Assembly: GCA_002255065.1 (NCBI GenBank) | Contig: NJEF01000042.1 | Location: forward strand, 1-7,266 | DNA from: Desulfurococcales archaeon ex4484_204 | GTDB taxonomy: Archaea > Thermoproteota > Thermoprotei_A > Sulfolobales > NBVN01 | Length of the DNA: 7,266 bases | Reading direction: 5' to 3' | In this document: in pieces, positions 1 to 5,575 of the stretch | How positions within the stretch are numbered: position 1 is the first letter of the stretch | Layout of the letters: every line of letters starts with the position of its first letter | Position numbers and translations under genes: made by a program | The notes under the pieces: generated by a model | The model's input: the letters and a program-made list of their open reading frames with translations, nothing else | The model's database searches: none | What the model was told of the DNA's origin: nothing

Positions 1-859
1 TAAATATAGCAACCTTTAGGTACGCCCTTATCCTTCCTGCAAGCACTTCATTCCTATGCTGACTTCTAACTACTAGCACGATGGAGTATAGTATTATGGC
101 GTCGGTTACCGCGGATAACACCATGTATAGCACGCCATACCCAAGTAGGTAAGGTATTGGGGATATGAGGAGTATAAGGATTAGTAGCACTAGAGAGAAG
201 TTGTATGCGGTGTCTACGCCAGCTACGCGGGGCAACGACTTCACGTTACGAATGCTATCAGCTCTAAAGTCCTCTATAGTTTTAACGACCTCCCTAGCTA
301 GGAGGAGTATAAAGGCATACACTGAGGGCAGCGTAACTGCAGCAACATACCGAAGCTCACCTAAGCTTTCCGAGAGTGCGAGACCGCCGTAAATTATTGA
401 CGAGGAGCCCTCAAAGCTTACAACAATATTTCCTAACAATCCTAGCTCCTTTACTTTATATGAGTAGGCTATTATTAGTAAGGAGCTCAGCATAGCGAAG
501 GTAAAGCTTATAGGTCCTGGTATGGTGGCTATCAGCACACCAACGGCTATAGTGGTTATTGATATACCTAAGGCTTCATTAATGCTAACCCTACCTGATG
601 GTATGGGTCTGGAGGGCTTGTTTACCGCATCGACATCTACATCAAAGTAGTCATTTATTGCGTACCCCCCGGCAGCTACTAAGGTAACTGTTGCTATAGG
701 TATTAAGGGGTTAAGACCGTTACTAACACGTAAGGTGTGCAGCCCCTTAGCCCAGCTAAGAACAGCTAAGTAACCAACCACCGTAGTTAACCCTGAGGCG
801 AGGAGGTTATGCACCCTCACTAGCTCGGCATAAGCCTTTAGCTTATACTTAATCCTCAA
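1..859 (-). CDS. UbiA-family prenyltransferase, probable digeranylgeranylglyceryl phosphate synthase (3' end beyond window)
   Basis: This membrane enzyme probably transfers the second geranylgeranyl group to geranylgeranylglyceryl phosphate, giving the archaeal diether lipid core. I translated 286 codons without a stop; the gene runs off base 1, probably close to its natural end because family members are about 280-300 residues. The first Asp-rich motif, NDYFDVDVDAVNKPSRPIP, lies at residues 69-87, and the second, IEDFRAD, at 195-201; both bind Mg-diphosphate in UbiA enzymes. YSYKVKELGLLGN (132-144) also fits, and hydrophobic segments fill the rest. I start it at TTG 859 because an in-frame TAA lies two codons upstream and the N-terminus MRIKYKLKAYAELVRVHN matches the family. 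The start overlaps the upstream winged-helix gene by 11 bases, with a GGGGGGTG run about 10 bases before it, suggesting coupled translation. Other UbiA substrates (menaquinone, haem) are less likely given the motif wording. Confidence 0.9.
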   Translation of the reverse strand, partial: MRIKYKLKAYAELVRVHNLLASGLTTVVGYLAVLSWAKGLHTLRVSNGLNPLIPIATVTLVAAGGYAINDYFDVDVDAVNKPSRPIPSGRVSINEALGISITTIAVGVLIATIPGPISFTFAMLSSLLIIAYSYKVKELGLLGNIVVSFEGSSSIIYGGLALSESLGELRYVAAVTLPSVYAFILLLAREVVKTIEDFRADSIRNVKSLPRVAGVDTAYNFSLVLLILILLISPIPYLLGYGVLYMVLSAVTDAIILYSIVLVVRSQHRNEVLAGRIRAYLKVAIF

Positions 860-1112
860 GCCTTAACACCCCCCTCTTAACGTAGTCCATGACCTTCCTC
901 GATACATTATAACAACCGATACCCCTCTCCAGTAGTCCTAACTCTACCAACCTGTTTATTACCTTTAACGGCTCCTTCACCCCGTATAAACCCCTGAGCT
1001 CTCTTACCGCTAATAGCTCACCTACGGATCTGTAAGTTATAAAGTACTTTAACACTCTACGCTCACCGGGGGTAAGCATCCTTATTAGCGTAGCTAAGTG
1101 CTCATTAGTCAA
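849..1112 (-). CDS. Small winged-helix DNA-binding protein
   Basis: An 87-residue protein that reads as a single winged helix-turn-helix domain: LTPGERRVLKYFITYR (residues 13-28) as helix 1, LLAVRELRGLYG as helix 2, KEPLKVINRLVELGLLERG as the recognition helix leading into a short wing (IGCYNVS), then a final helix. This is the usual size of archaeal one-domain transcription regulators, but I cannot name a family or ligand. The most upstream in-frame start is TTG 1112, because TGA precedes it by one codon; GGAGGAGGG lies about 12 bases further upstream. The alternative is ATG 1079, which would leave out the first 11 residues. Its 3' end overlaps the UbiA gene by 11 bases in another frame, so the two are almost certainly co-transcribed. 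Control of the lipid gene is an inference only. Confidence 0.8.
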   Translation of the reverse strand: MTNEHLATLIRMLTPGERRVLKYFITYRSVGELLAVRELRGLYGVKEPLKVINRLVELGLLERGIGCYNVSRKVMDYVKRGVLRLED

Positions 1113-1165
1113 GCCTCATCAACCCTCCTCCAGCACCTACCCACCAATACCACCATGGCTCAACG

Positions 1166-1173
1166 AATTTAAG
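1166..1173 (-). promoter_or_regulatory. Possible TATA element for the winged-helix/UbiA operon
   Basis: CTTAAATT on the minus strand resembles a crenarchaeal TATA box. It would place transcription start near 1145, about 33 bases before TTG 1112. The preceding gene ends only about ten bases upstream at 1183, so readthrough from it is equally possible. Confidence 0.25.
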
Positions 1174-1182
1174 GGAATTCTC

Positions 1183-2208
1183 TTAGTAGTAGAAGGTGTT
1201 TGTGTATTTATGCTCTGTTAAGAGAGTGCTGTTAGTAGCTTGCGGGCACACACTCTCTAAGGGACACCCATTACTGCATAGGTTTAACTCCCTGCATCTT
1301 CCTTTACAGCCGCTCCTACATACTAAGTCCTCCCTGGTACAGCAGTGCCTTCCAAAGAGCCAGAGCAGGTCATCGAGTATTAATGGGTCAGTACCCATTA
1401 GCGTTGCAACAACCTTGAAGGCCCTTCTCACCGCTAGCCTTAAGGCTACATCCTCTACCCAGCTGAACTCCTCGCTCCTTATTAGCTTCGCCCTTAAAGT
1501 GCTGGGAAGCTCTACAAGGCCTAAACGTAGGGCCACCCTTGTTAAGTGATTGTCTACAGGCACTTCTGAGTGCTCCCTATCCACGTACCTAAATAGCCCT
1601 CTACGGCTTATGAATTTAACAAATAAGTAAGCCTTCTTCTCAACAGGGTCTGAATAGGCTTTGAATGCTTTAAGTAAGTCTATTAACCCGTAACCTATAG
1701 GCTTCTTTAGGTACCCTCCCGATATGTTAATTAACGTGGTCACCGACCCTTTGTAGAGCTTAATTAGCTTAAGCGCTATGTTCCTTAATAGAAGCGCCCT
1801 AACTTCAGGGTCCCATATAGTAACCGTAGACCCATCAGTTCTACTAACACTGAGCCAGGACCGCACCTCCTCGACCCCTATCCTAGCCATCCTATTAGGA
1901 CTAAAGAACTCGGGGTCCTCACTAAATTTTAGCATACCTAGTCTGTAAAGAAGGTCTGCGCCATGAAAGAAAGCACCCCTTATAGCTCCCTCAAACGCTG
2001 TGTAGTAGCTTGTACGGTGATCTATAGATACCATAAAGAGGAAATACCTTAGTACTAACTCCGGCTCTACCCCAGCTGAAGGGTAGTACCTAGGGTCGGT
2101 AAACTCTTCTACACCTACATTATTAAGGAGCTCCTTAAACACCTTAGACGCCCTCACAATATTACTAAGGTTTATACCAATATCCCCATTCACTACGTAC
2201 ACCTTCAT
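1183..2208 (-). CDS. HhH-GPD-like protein with Cys-rich C-terminus, putative base-removing glycosylase, substrate unknown
   Basis: A 341-residue soluble protein that I cannot assign to a named enzyme. PVDNHLTRVALRLGLV (residues 217-232) resembles the segment of HhH-GPD DNA glycosylases holding the catalytic Asp (D219 here). The layout around LRYFLFMVSIDHRTS (53-67) and EKKAYLFVKFISRRG (190-204) also recalls queuosine-nucleotide glycosylases (Qng1), which share this fold. The C-terminus holds eight cysteines: C289, C290, C297, C301, C305, C311, C315, C321. The last four are spaced C-x5-C-x3-C-x5-C, close to the C-x6-C-x2-C-x5-C [4Fe-4S] loop of endonuclease III, so an iron-sulfur cluster is plausible. 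ATG 2208 is supported by a TATA element about 30 bases upstream. It lies first in the minus-strand group, 70 bases before the winged-helix gene. The gene is certain; the glycosylase role is a fold-level inference. Confidence 0.85.
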   Translation of the reverse strand: MKVYVVNGDIGINLSNIVRASKVFKELLNNVGVEEFTDPRYYPSAGVEPELVLRYFLFMVSIDHRTSYYTAFEGAIRGAFFHGADLLYRLGMLKFSEDPEFFSPNRMARIGVEEVRSWLSVSRTDGSTVTIWDPEVRALLLRNIALKLIKLYKGSVTTLINISGGYLKKPIGYGLIDLLKAFKAYSDPVEKKAYLFVKFISRRGLFRYVDREHSEVPVDNHLTRVALRLGLVELPSTLRAKLIRSEEFSWVEDVALRLAVRRAFKVVATLMGTDPLILDDLLWLFGRHCCTREDLVCRSGCKGRCRELNLCSNGCPLESVCPQATNSTLLTEHKYTNTFYY

Positions 2209-2232
2209 AAAGTTCTATCAACATACTAGTAA

Positions 2233-2245
2233 GTATAATTAAAAC
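2233..2245 (-). promoter_or_regulatory. TATA box for the HhH-GPD-like gene
   Basis: The minus strand reads GTTTTAATTATAC, a TATA-like element centred near 2239. Transcription would start about 25 bases downstream, near 2213, giving a leader of about five bases before ATG 2208. This fits the near-leaderless first genes of crenarchaeal operons. Confidence 0.45.
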
Positions 2246-2475
2246 TCTAGATCAAACATGCTAATCCCCTACCCGAAGATTAAATAACGCCCTACCCCAC
2301 AGACTCTGTACATCAAGTTTAAAGGCACCATAGGGTTCTTAAGACTCCTTAAATTCATTACATCACCGTAAAACGACTATTAGAAATTTAACACCTCCCT
2401 AAAATAGTTCTAGAAAAGCATTAAGAAGCACTCAAGGGATGCTTAAACATATCCAACAAGTATTTTAATAGTATT
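2246..2475. other. Intergenic stretch without a recognised gene
   Basis: Together with its flanks (2209-2551) this is the longest non-coding stretch in the window and lies between divergent genes. I find no open frame of useful length, no tRNA-like TPsiC arm and no convincing C/D-box pair. A six-base inverted pair, AAGCAT near 2416 and ATGCTT near 2440, is too short to interpret. GCTTAAACAT (2440-2449) and TATTTTAATA (2461-2470) are possible TATA elements for the rightward gene, leading to starts near 2470 and 2490. Confidence 0.4.
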
Positions 2476-2486
2476 AATAGGGGGGT
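2476..2486 (+). repeat. Upstream G-run copy, AATAGGGGGGT
   Basis: This 11-base segment is the exact reverse complement of ACCCCCCTATT at 2520-2530. It shares ATAGGGGGGT with the G-run at 2534-2543. It is followed by two more G tracts, GGG at 2487-2489 and GGGGG at 2495-2499. It can therefore act either as the distal arm of an RNA hairpin or, with its inverted copy, as a DNA operator placed almost symmetrically around the TATA-like element at 2504-2512. Confidence 0.7.
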
Positions 2487-2503
2487 GGGTAGTAGGGGGA
2501 TAA

Positions 2504-2512
2504 GTTTTTAAG
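2504..2512 (+). promoter_or_regulatory. Possible TATA box for the SpeD-family gene
   Basis: GTTTTTAAG is a good crenarchaeal TATA-like sequence. A start about 25 bases on would fall near 2533, just before the second G run, giving a leader of roughly 19 bases before ATG 2552. If this promoter is used, the C-run arm of the adjacent hairpin is not in the RNA, and the repeats would have to work at the DNA level. TATTTTAATA at 2461 is a rival. Confidence 0.35.
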
Positions 2513-2517
2513 CAGGA

Positions 2518-2545
2518 CAACCCCCCTATTTTTATAGGGGGGTTG
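2518..2545 (+). promoter_or_regulatory. Perfect 12-bp stem with TTTT loop at the SpeD-family start (candidate cis-regulator)
   Basis: CAACCCCCCTAT (2518-2529) and ATAGGGGGGTTG (2534-2545) are perfect reverse complements separated by TTTT. The 3' arm contains a GGGGGG run nine bases before ATG 2552, where a Shine-Dalgarno would be, and a second GGGGGG run (2545-2550) follows directly. The hairpin is not followed by a U tract, so it is not an ordinary terminator. If transcribed, it would hide the ribosome-binding region. The C arm could instead pair with 2476-2486 and release it. The pairing is directly visible; regulation is inference. Confidence 0.55.
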
Positions 2546-2551
2546 GGGGGT

Positions 2552-2968
2552 ATGGTCTCAGTAACCTTAATGAGGAACGCTCCTTACGGTAAGGGAGAAG
2601 GTAGGGCCTCAGCTAAGTATTATAAGGTTTACGGAAAGCACGTTTATGGAAGCTTATATGGCTGCGACCCTAACTTACTATCAAGTAGTGAATACCTTAA
2701 GAACACCGTGATAAGGGCTGCTAAAGAGGGTAATATGACATTACTAGACGTGAAGTACTGGTGCATAGATCCCGGTATAAGTCTTATAGCCATAGTGCTT
2801 GAATCCCACATATCGATACATACGTGGCCTGAATATAAGTTTGCAACTGTTGATGTATATACGTGCGGCCAGCACACAAGGCCGGAGGACGCCTTTATGC
2901 ACATAGTTAAAGCGTTAAAAGCTAAGCACTACGAATACAGCATTACTGACAGATCGTTGATCGAGTAA
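2552..2968 (+). CDS. speD: SpeD-family pyruvoyl decarboxylase proenzyme (arginine or S-adenosylmethionine decarboxylase)
   Basis: A 138-residue self-processing decarboxylase of polyamine synthesis. The proenzyme cuts itself in front of a Ser that becomes the pyruvoyl group. VLESHISIHTWPE contains this Ser (S85) and the processing His (H90); VYTCG gives C105. The spacing S+5+15 equals Ser63-His68-Cys83 of the Thermotoga enzyme. GKHVYGSLYGCDP near the N-terminus and the ending TDRS are typical of crenarchaeal members. In Crenarchaeota this family includes both AdoMet decarboxylase (aminopropyl donor for spermidine) and a derived arginine decarboxylase making agmatine. The slightly longer N-terminus leans towards arginine decarboxylase, but I cannot decide from sequence alone. 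I chose ATG 2552. TTG 2543 lies inside the hairpin and is less likely; ATG 2570 would also keep the whole domain. Confidence 0.92.
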   Translation: MVSVTLMRNAPYGKGEGRASAKYYKVYGKHVYGSLYGCDPNLLSSSEYLKNTVIRAAKEGNMTLLDVKYWCIDPGISLIAIVLESHISIHTWPEYKFATVDVYTCGQHTRPEDAFMHIVKALKAKHYEYSITDRSLIE

Positions 2969-3032
2969 GTCTGAAGGGCATTAACTCCTCCCTTTTATGA
3001 CCTAAGCTACAGCCTGCTTCTCCTTTCACGAG

Positions 3033-3039
3033 TTATAAG
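3033..3039 (+). promoter_or_regulatory. Possible TATA box for the geranylgeranyl reductase-family gene
   Basis: TTATAAG would direct transcription from about 3061, leaving a leader near 60 bases, which fits a gene that has its own Shine-Dalgarno (GGAG at 3109-3112). Just upstream, the pyrimidine-rich CTCCTCCCTTTT (2985-2996) could end the speD-family transcript. Both assignments are tentative. Confidence 0.3.
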
Positions 3040-3120
3040 TGGATACGCACCTCCTAACCCAGAATCCTACCCCTAACCATTCTTAACCCGTAGATGGCAA
3101 GTAAGCTTGGAGTATAGAAC

Positions 3121-4245
3121 ATGTATGAAATTAGAGATGTTGGGGTAGTAGGGGCTGGTCTAGCGGGCCTTTATGCATCCAAGACATTACTTAGGGAGGG
3201 CTACAGCGTTGATATCTTCGAAGAGCATAGGACAGTAGGCATCCCCAAGCACTGTACGGGCTTAATAAGTAGTTACACCCTTTACTTACTTGGTAAACCA
3301 GCTATTAAGAGCGTAGTAAATGCTTTCGATAGATATGAGCTATTATTTATAAACCATAAAGGCGATGAGCCATATAGGGTTACTCTACGATTCCGTGAAA
3401 GAGTGTATTTAGTAGATAGGGTTAACCTGGAGAAGAAGCTTTACGAGGAAGTTGCTGCGCTTGGCGGTAGGTTTTTCCTAAAAACCCACATTAACAGAGT
3501 TATAGCTCTCCACGGTAAGTATAGGGTTAGCTCTAATGGAAGAGTTTACGGTCCCTACGATGTTGTAGTCATAGCTGAAGGTGCTAAAAGGGTTCTAGTT
3601 AAGAAGCACTCACTCTGCCCTAAGGTAACCAACGCTATTGGCTTTCAAGCGATGGTAAAGCTAAGGGAGGAGTTAGCCGACGTCCCTTACATATTCATTA
3701 GCAGTAACATAAGTAGGTACTTCTTTGGATGGTTAGTACCGTACGCTGGGAGGGAGTACTTAGTAGGGGTAATGGATTCTAATAGTAGAGCGCCTGAGGT
3801 ATTTACTAGGTTACTTAGCCTGCTTAGAAAGCTTCTATCTCACAACATCAGGATTAGGGAGTTCTTCGGTGGCTACATACCGCTTAATAAACTATGTATA
3901 GGCGGTTCTAACAGGGTCATAGGTGTAGGTGACGCTATATCGCCGGTAAAGCCCTTCACTGGCGGCGGCATCTACGGAGTCGTAGAATCAGTTAACTCGC
4001 TAAGCGATGCCCTCAAACTACTTAGGGAGTACGGGGAGTCTACGGAATTAGCTTACATCTATGGAAGAATCTTGAGTCAAAGGCTTAAGAGGTTAGCTAG
4101 TCATCATGCAGTTAAAGGTATTGTAGACCTCGTTGGAGGTTTTAGTACGCTGGGTGTGATTGCTAGGTTCCTAAAAATTAAGGGTTACTACGTTAAGTAC
4201 TATGACGACGTGTTAAGATTAGGTAGGCCGCTGCTTACTCCTTAG
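3121..4245 (+). CDS. Geranylgeranyl reductase-family FAD protein
   Basis: A 374-residue flavoprotein of the family that reduces the double bonds of geranylgeranyl chains in archaeal ether lipids or prenyl precursors. The dinucleotide-binding GxGxxG is GVVGAGLAG (G11, G13, G16), followed by the ribose-binding acidic end of strand 2 (FEEH, 33-36). GIPKHCTGLIS (40-50) carries the family's active-site Cys (C45). YFFGWLVPY (200-208) matches the YxWxFP-type substrate motif. GVGDAISPVKPFTGGGIYG (268-286) is the second FAD motif. Its length is normal for the family. ATG 3121 has GGAG eight bases upstream. The neighbours are not lipid genes, but a UbiA prenyltransferase is 2.3 kb away. Whether it reduces phospholipid, prenyl diphosphate or quinone side chain cannot be told from sequence. 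Its last 11 bases overlap the convergent eL13 gene. Confidence 0.9.
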   Translation: MYEIRDVGVVGAGLAGLYASKTLLREGYSVDIFEEHRTVGIPKHCTGLISSYTLYLLGKPAIKSVVNAFDRYELLFINHKGDEPYRVTLRFRERVYLVDRVNLEKKLYEEVAALGGRFFLKTHINRVIALHGKYRVSSNGRVYGPYDVVVIAEGAKRVLVKKHSLCPKVTNAIGFQAMVKLREELADVPYIFISSNISRYFFGWLVPYAGREYLVGVMDSNSRAPEVFTRLLSLLRKLLSHNIRIREFFGGYIPLNKLCIGGSNRVIGVGDAISPVKPFTGGGIYGVVESVNSLSDALKLLREYGESTELAYIYGRILSQRLKRLASHHAVKGIVDLVGGFSTLGVIARFLKIKGYYVKYYDDVLRLGRPLLTP

Positions 4246-4477
4246 AGTAGCTTAGGTATTCCCTGAGCCTCTTTATATTCCATTCATGCATAGACCTACG
4301 CCTAGTATCCACTGGTATACCGAGCTTCCTTGCAGCCTTGATATCAATACCTACAGCTTTAAGCTCCCCTAAGCTAAACCCCCTACCATCCCTAAGCCCA
4401 GGCTCTAACCCCCTATACTTAATAAGGCGTGGTTTCTTAACTAAGGCCCTTACTTTATCGCTCCTCAACGCCAACAC
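4235..4477 (-). CDS. rpl13e: Large ribosomal subunit protein eL13
   Basis: A basic protein of 80 residues at most, matching the short archaeal form of L13e: GLRDGRGFSLGELKAVGID (residues 27-45), then KAARKLGIPVDTRRRSMHEWN (47-67), the typical conserved block. It is a 23S rRNA-binding protein found in Crenarchaeota and relatives and in eukaryotes, and this supports the taxonomic placement. GTG 4477 is the most upstream start because an in-frame TAG lies two codons before it; TTG 4474 and TTG 4468 are also possible and would shorten it by one or three residues. It is transcribed away from the thiolation gene from a shared 56-base region, and it meets the reductase gene tail-to-tail with an 11-base overlap. 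Confidence 0.93.
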   Translation of the reverse strand: MLALRSDKVRALVKKPRLIKYRGLEPGLRDGRGFSLGELKAVGIDIKAARKLGIPVDTRRRSMHEWNIKRLREYLSYSKE

Positions 4478-4499
4478 CGCCTAACTAAGCTTTGAGGAG

Positions 4500-4510
4500 T
4501 TATTAAGTCT
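4500..4510. promoter_or_regulatory. Shared, nearly palindromic TATA-like element between eL13 and TtuA/NcsA
   Basis: The plus strand reads TTATTAAG (4500-4507) and the minus strand ACTTAATAAC over the same bases. Its centre is about 27 bases from GTG 4477 on one side and about 30 from GTG 4534 on the other. One element could therefore serve both genes with near-leaderless transcripts. No other AT-rich candidate is present in the 56 bases. Confidence 0.45.
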
Positions 4511-4533
4511 GGTGCTTATCGGTAGGTGGCTAG

Positions 4534-5514
4534 GTGTTAGTACTGAAGTGTGATGTATGCGGTATACGGGAGGCCGTTGTCTATCAGCGCCATACCTGTA
4601 GGGCGTTATGTGTGCGATGCTTTATCAATAACGTAACCTCTAGGGTGTTAAATGAGGTTAGAAGGTATGGAATGTTTGGAAGCAATGATAGGCTACTCCT
4701 CTCACTCTCTGGAGGGAAGGACAGTTACACCCTCTTAGACGTTATTTCAAGGTTGCACGATGCAGGTAAAATGGGCGTGATAACCATAATTGAAGGTATC
4801 CCTAACTACGATAGGAGGGAGGGCATAGAGTGGATTCTTAAGAGGTCTAAGGAGTTAGGCATTGATGTGTTCTTAACCTCCTTCAAGGACTTCCTGGGCT
4901 ACACACTAGGGGAGATAGTTGAGCGAAGTAGGATATATAACGTTAATGTCAGCCCATGCACCTTCTGCGGTATTATCCGTAGGAGAATAGTGAATAAGTA
5001 CGCAAGAGAGCATGGCTTCACGAAGGTCTTAACAGCCCATAACCTAGATGACGAGGTTCAGACGGTAATCCTTAATATCCTCAGGGGGGATATAGCTCGC
5101 CTTGTTCAGACCCATCCTAAGGGGCCGGTGCTGAGTAAGCTGTTTGTAAGGAAGGTTAAGCCGTTAAGGAAGATCTATGAGTGGGAGACAGCTATTTACT
5201 CATACTTAATCGGGTTCAGGTTTCAGGTTGCTGAGTGCCCCTTCATCAAATACCAGCCGACGCTGAGGGCTAGAATTAGATACTATTTACGTAAGCTTGA
5301 GAGGAGGAGGCCGGGAACACTTCTAACATTCCTTACAGCTATTGACGATATGGTGGGCAGTATTGTAGGGAATTTTACGGGCTTACCCGAGCTTCCTAGG
5401 TGTAAAAGATGCGGGGAACCGACGGCTTATGGAAGGGACTACTGTGTTCTATGTGAGCTCCTCGATAAGGTAGGTCTTAATGCGTTACCAGGCAGGAAGG
5501 TAGCGCTGTGCTAA
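4534..5514 (+). CDS. ttuA: tRNA 2-thiouridine synthetase, TtuA/NcsA (Ncs6) family
   Basis: A 326-residue cytosolic enzyme that adenylates a tRNA uridine and replaces its 2-oxygen with sulfur (U54 for TtuA, wobble U34 for NcsA/Ncs6), using sulfur from a ubiquitin-like carrier. The N-terminal zinc site is C6/C9 with C26/C29 (C22 and H20 nearby). The ATP PP-loop SGGKDS is at 59-64, followed by EGIPNYDR (87-94). C142, C145 (PCTFCG) and C235 (AECPF) have the spacing of the three cysteines that hold the catalytic [4Fe-4S] cluster in TtuA. TAHNLDDEVQT (167-177) is the second conserved loop. C290, C293, C304 and C307 form the C-terminal zinc site. All metal ligands are intact. GTG 4534 is preceded by AGGTGG. 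Position specificity (U34 or U54) is unresolved. The protein ends in an extra Cys (C326), probably of no catalytic importance. Confidence 0.93.
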   Translation: MLVLKCDVCGIREAVVYQRHTCRALCVRCFINNVTSRVLNEVRRYGMFGSNDRLLLSLSGGKDSYTLLDVISRLHDAGKMGVITIIEGIPNYDRREGIEWILKRSKELGIDVFLTSFKDFLGYTLGEIVERSRIYNVNVSPCTFCGIIRRRIVNKYAREHGFTKVLTAHNLDDEVQTVILNILRGDIARLVQTHPKGPVLSKLFVRKVKPLRKIYEWETAIYSYLIGFRFQVAECPFIKYQPTLRARIRYYLRKLERRRPGTLLTFLTAIDDMVGSIVGNFTGLPELPRCKRCGEPTAYGRDYCVLCELLDKVGLNALPGRKVALC

Positions 5515-5548
5515 TCCCCCTCTGCAGCTTAACTATTTTAGCTTGGGG

Positions 5549-5556
5549 TATTTATT
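5549..5556 (+). promoter_or_regulatory. TATA box for the MTA phosphorylase gene
   Basis: TATTTATT is centred near 5552, about 25 bases before ATG 5576, predicting a leaderless mRNA starting at the ATG. This argues against TTG 5543 as the start. ACTATTTTAG at 5532-5541 is an alternative with a 10-15 base leader. Confidence 0.4.
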
Positions 5557-5575
5557 GTATGTGAGGCGAGCTTTA

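Noticed and set aside
165..392. Plus-strand open frame of 75 codons
   Set aside because: It lies antisense to the UbiA gene, whose motifs are continuous through this stretch, and its composition (Ser/Thr/Arg-rich) is that of a shadow frame.
1109..1156. A 15-codon minus-strand leader frame (MVVLVGRCWRRVDEA) whose TGA overlaps the TTG start of the winged-helix gene
   Set aside because: The TTGA overlap is suggestive, but the only promoter candidate would start transcription near 1145, inside the frame, and the peptide has no recognisable character.
1196..1549. Plus-strand open frame of 117 codons
   Set aside because: It is antisense to the Cys-rich end of the HhH-GPD-like gene and has no domain features.
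2518..2545. The 12-bp hairpin as an intrinsic terminator
   Set aside because: On the plus strand it is followed by GGGGGTATG and on the minus strand by TCCTGCTT, with no U tract in either direction.
2644..2904. Minus-strand open frame opposite the SpeD-family gene
   Set aside because: The sense strand carries the conserved SHISIHTWPE and VYTCG motifs; the reverse frame has none.
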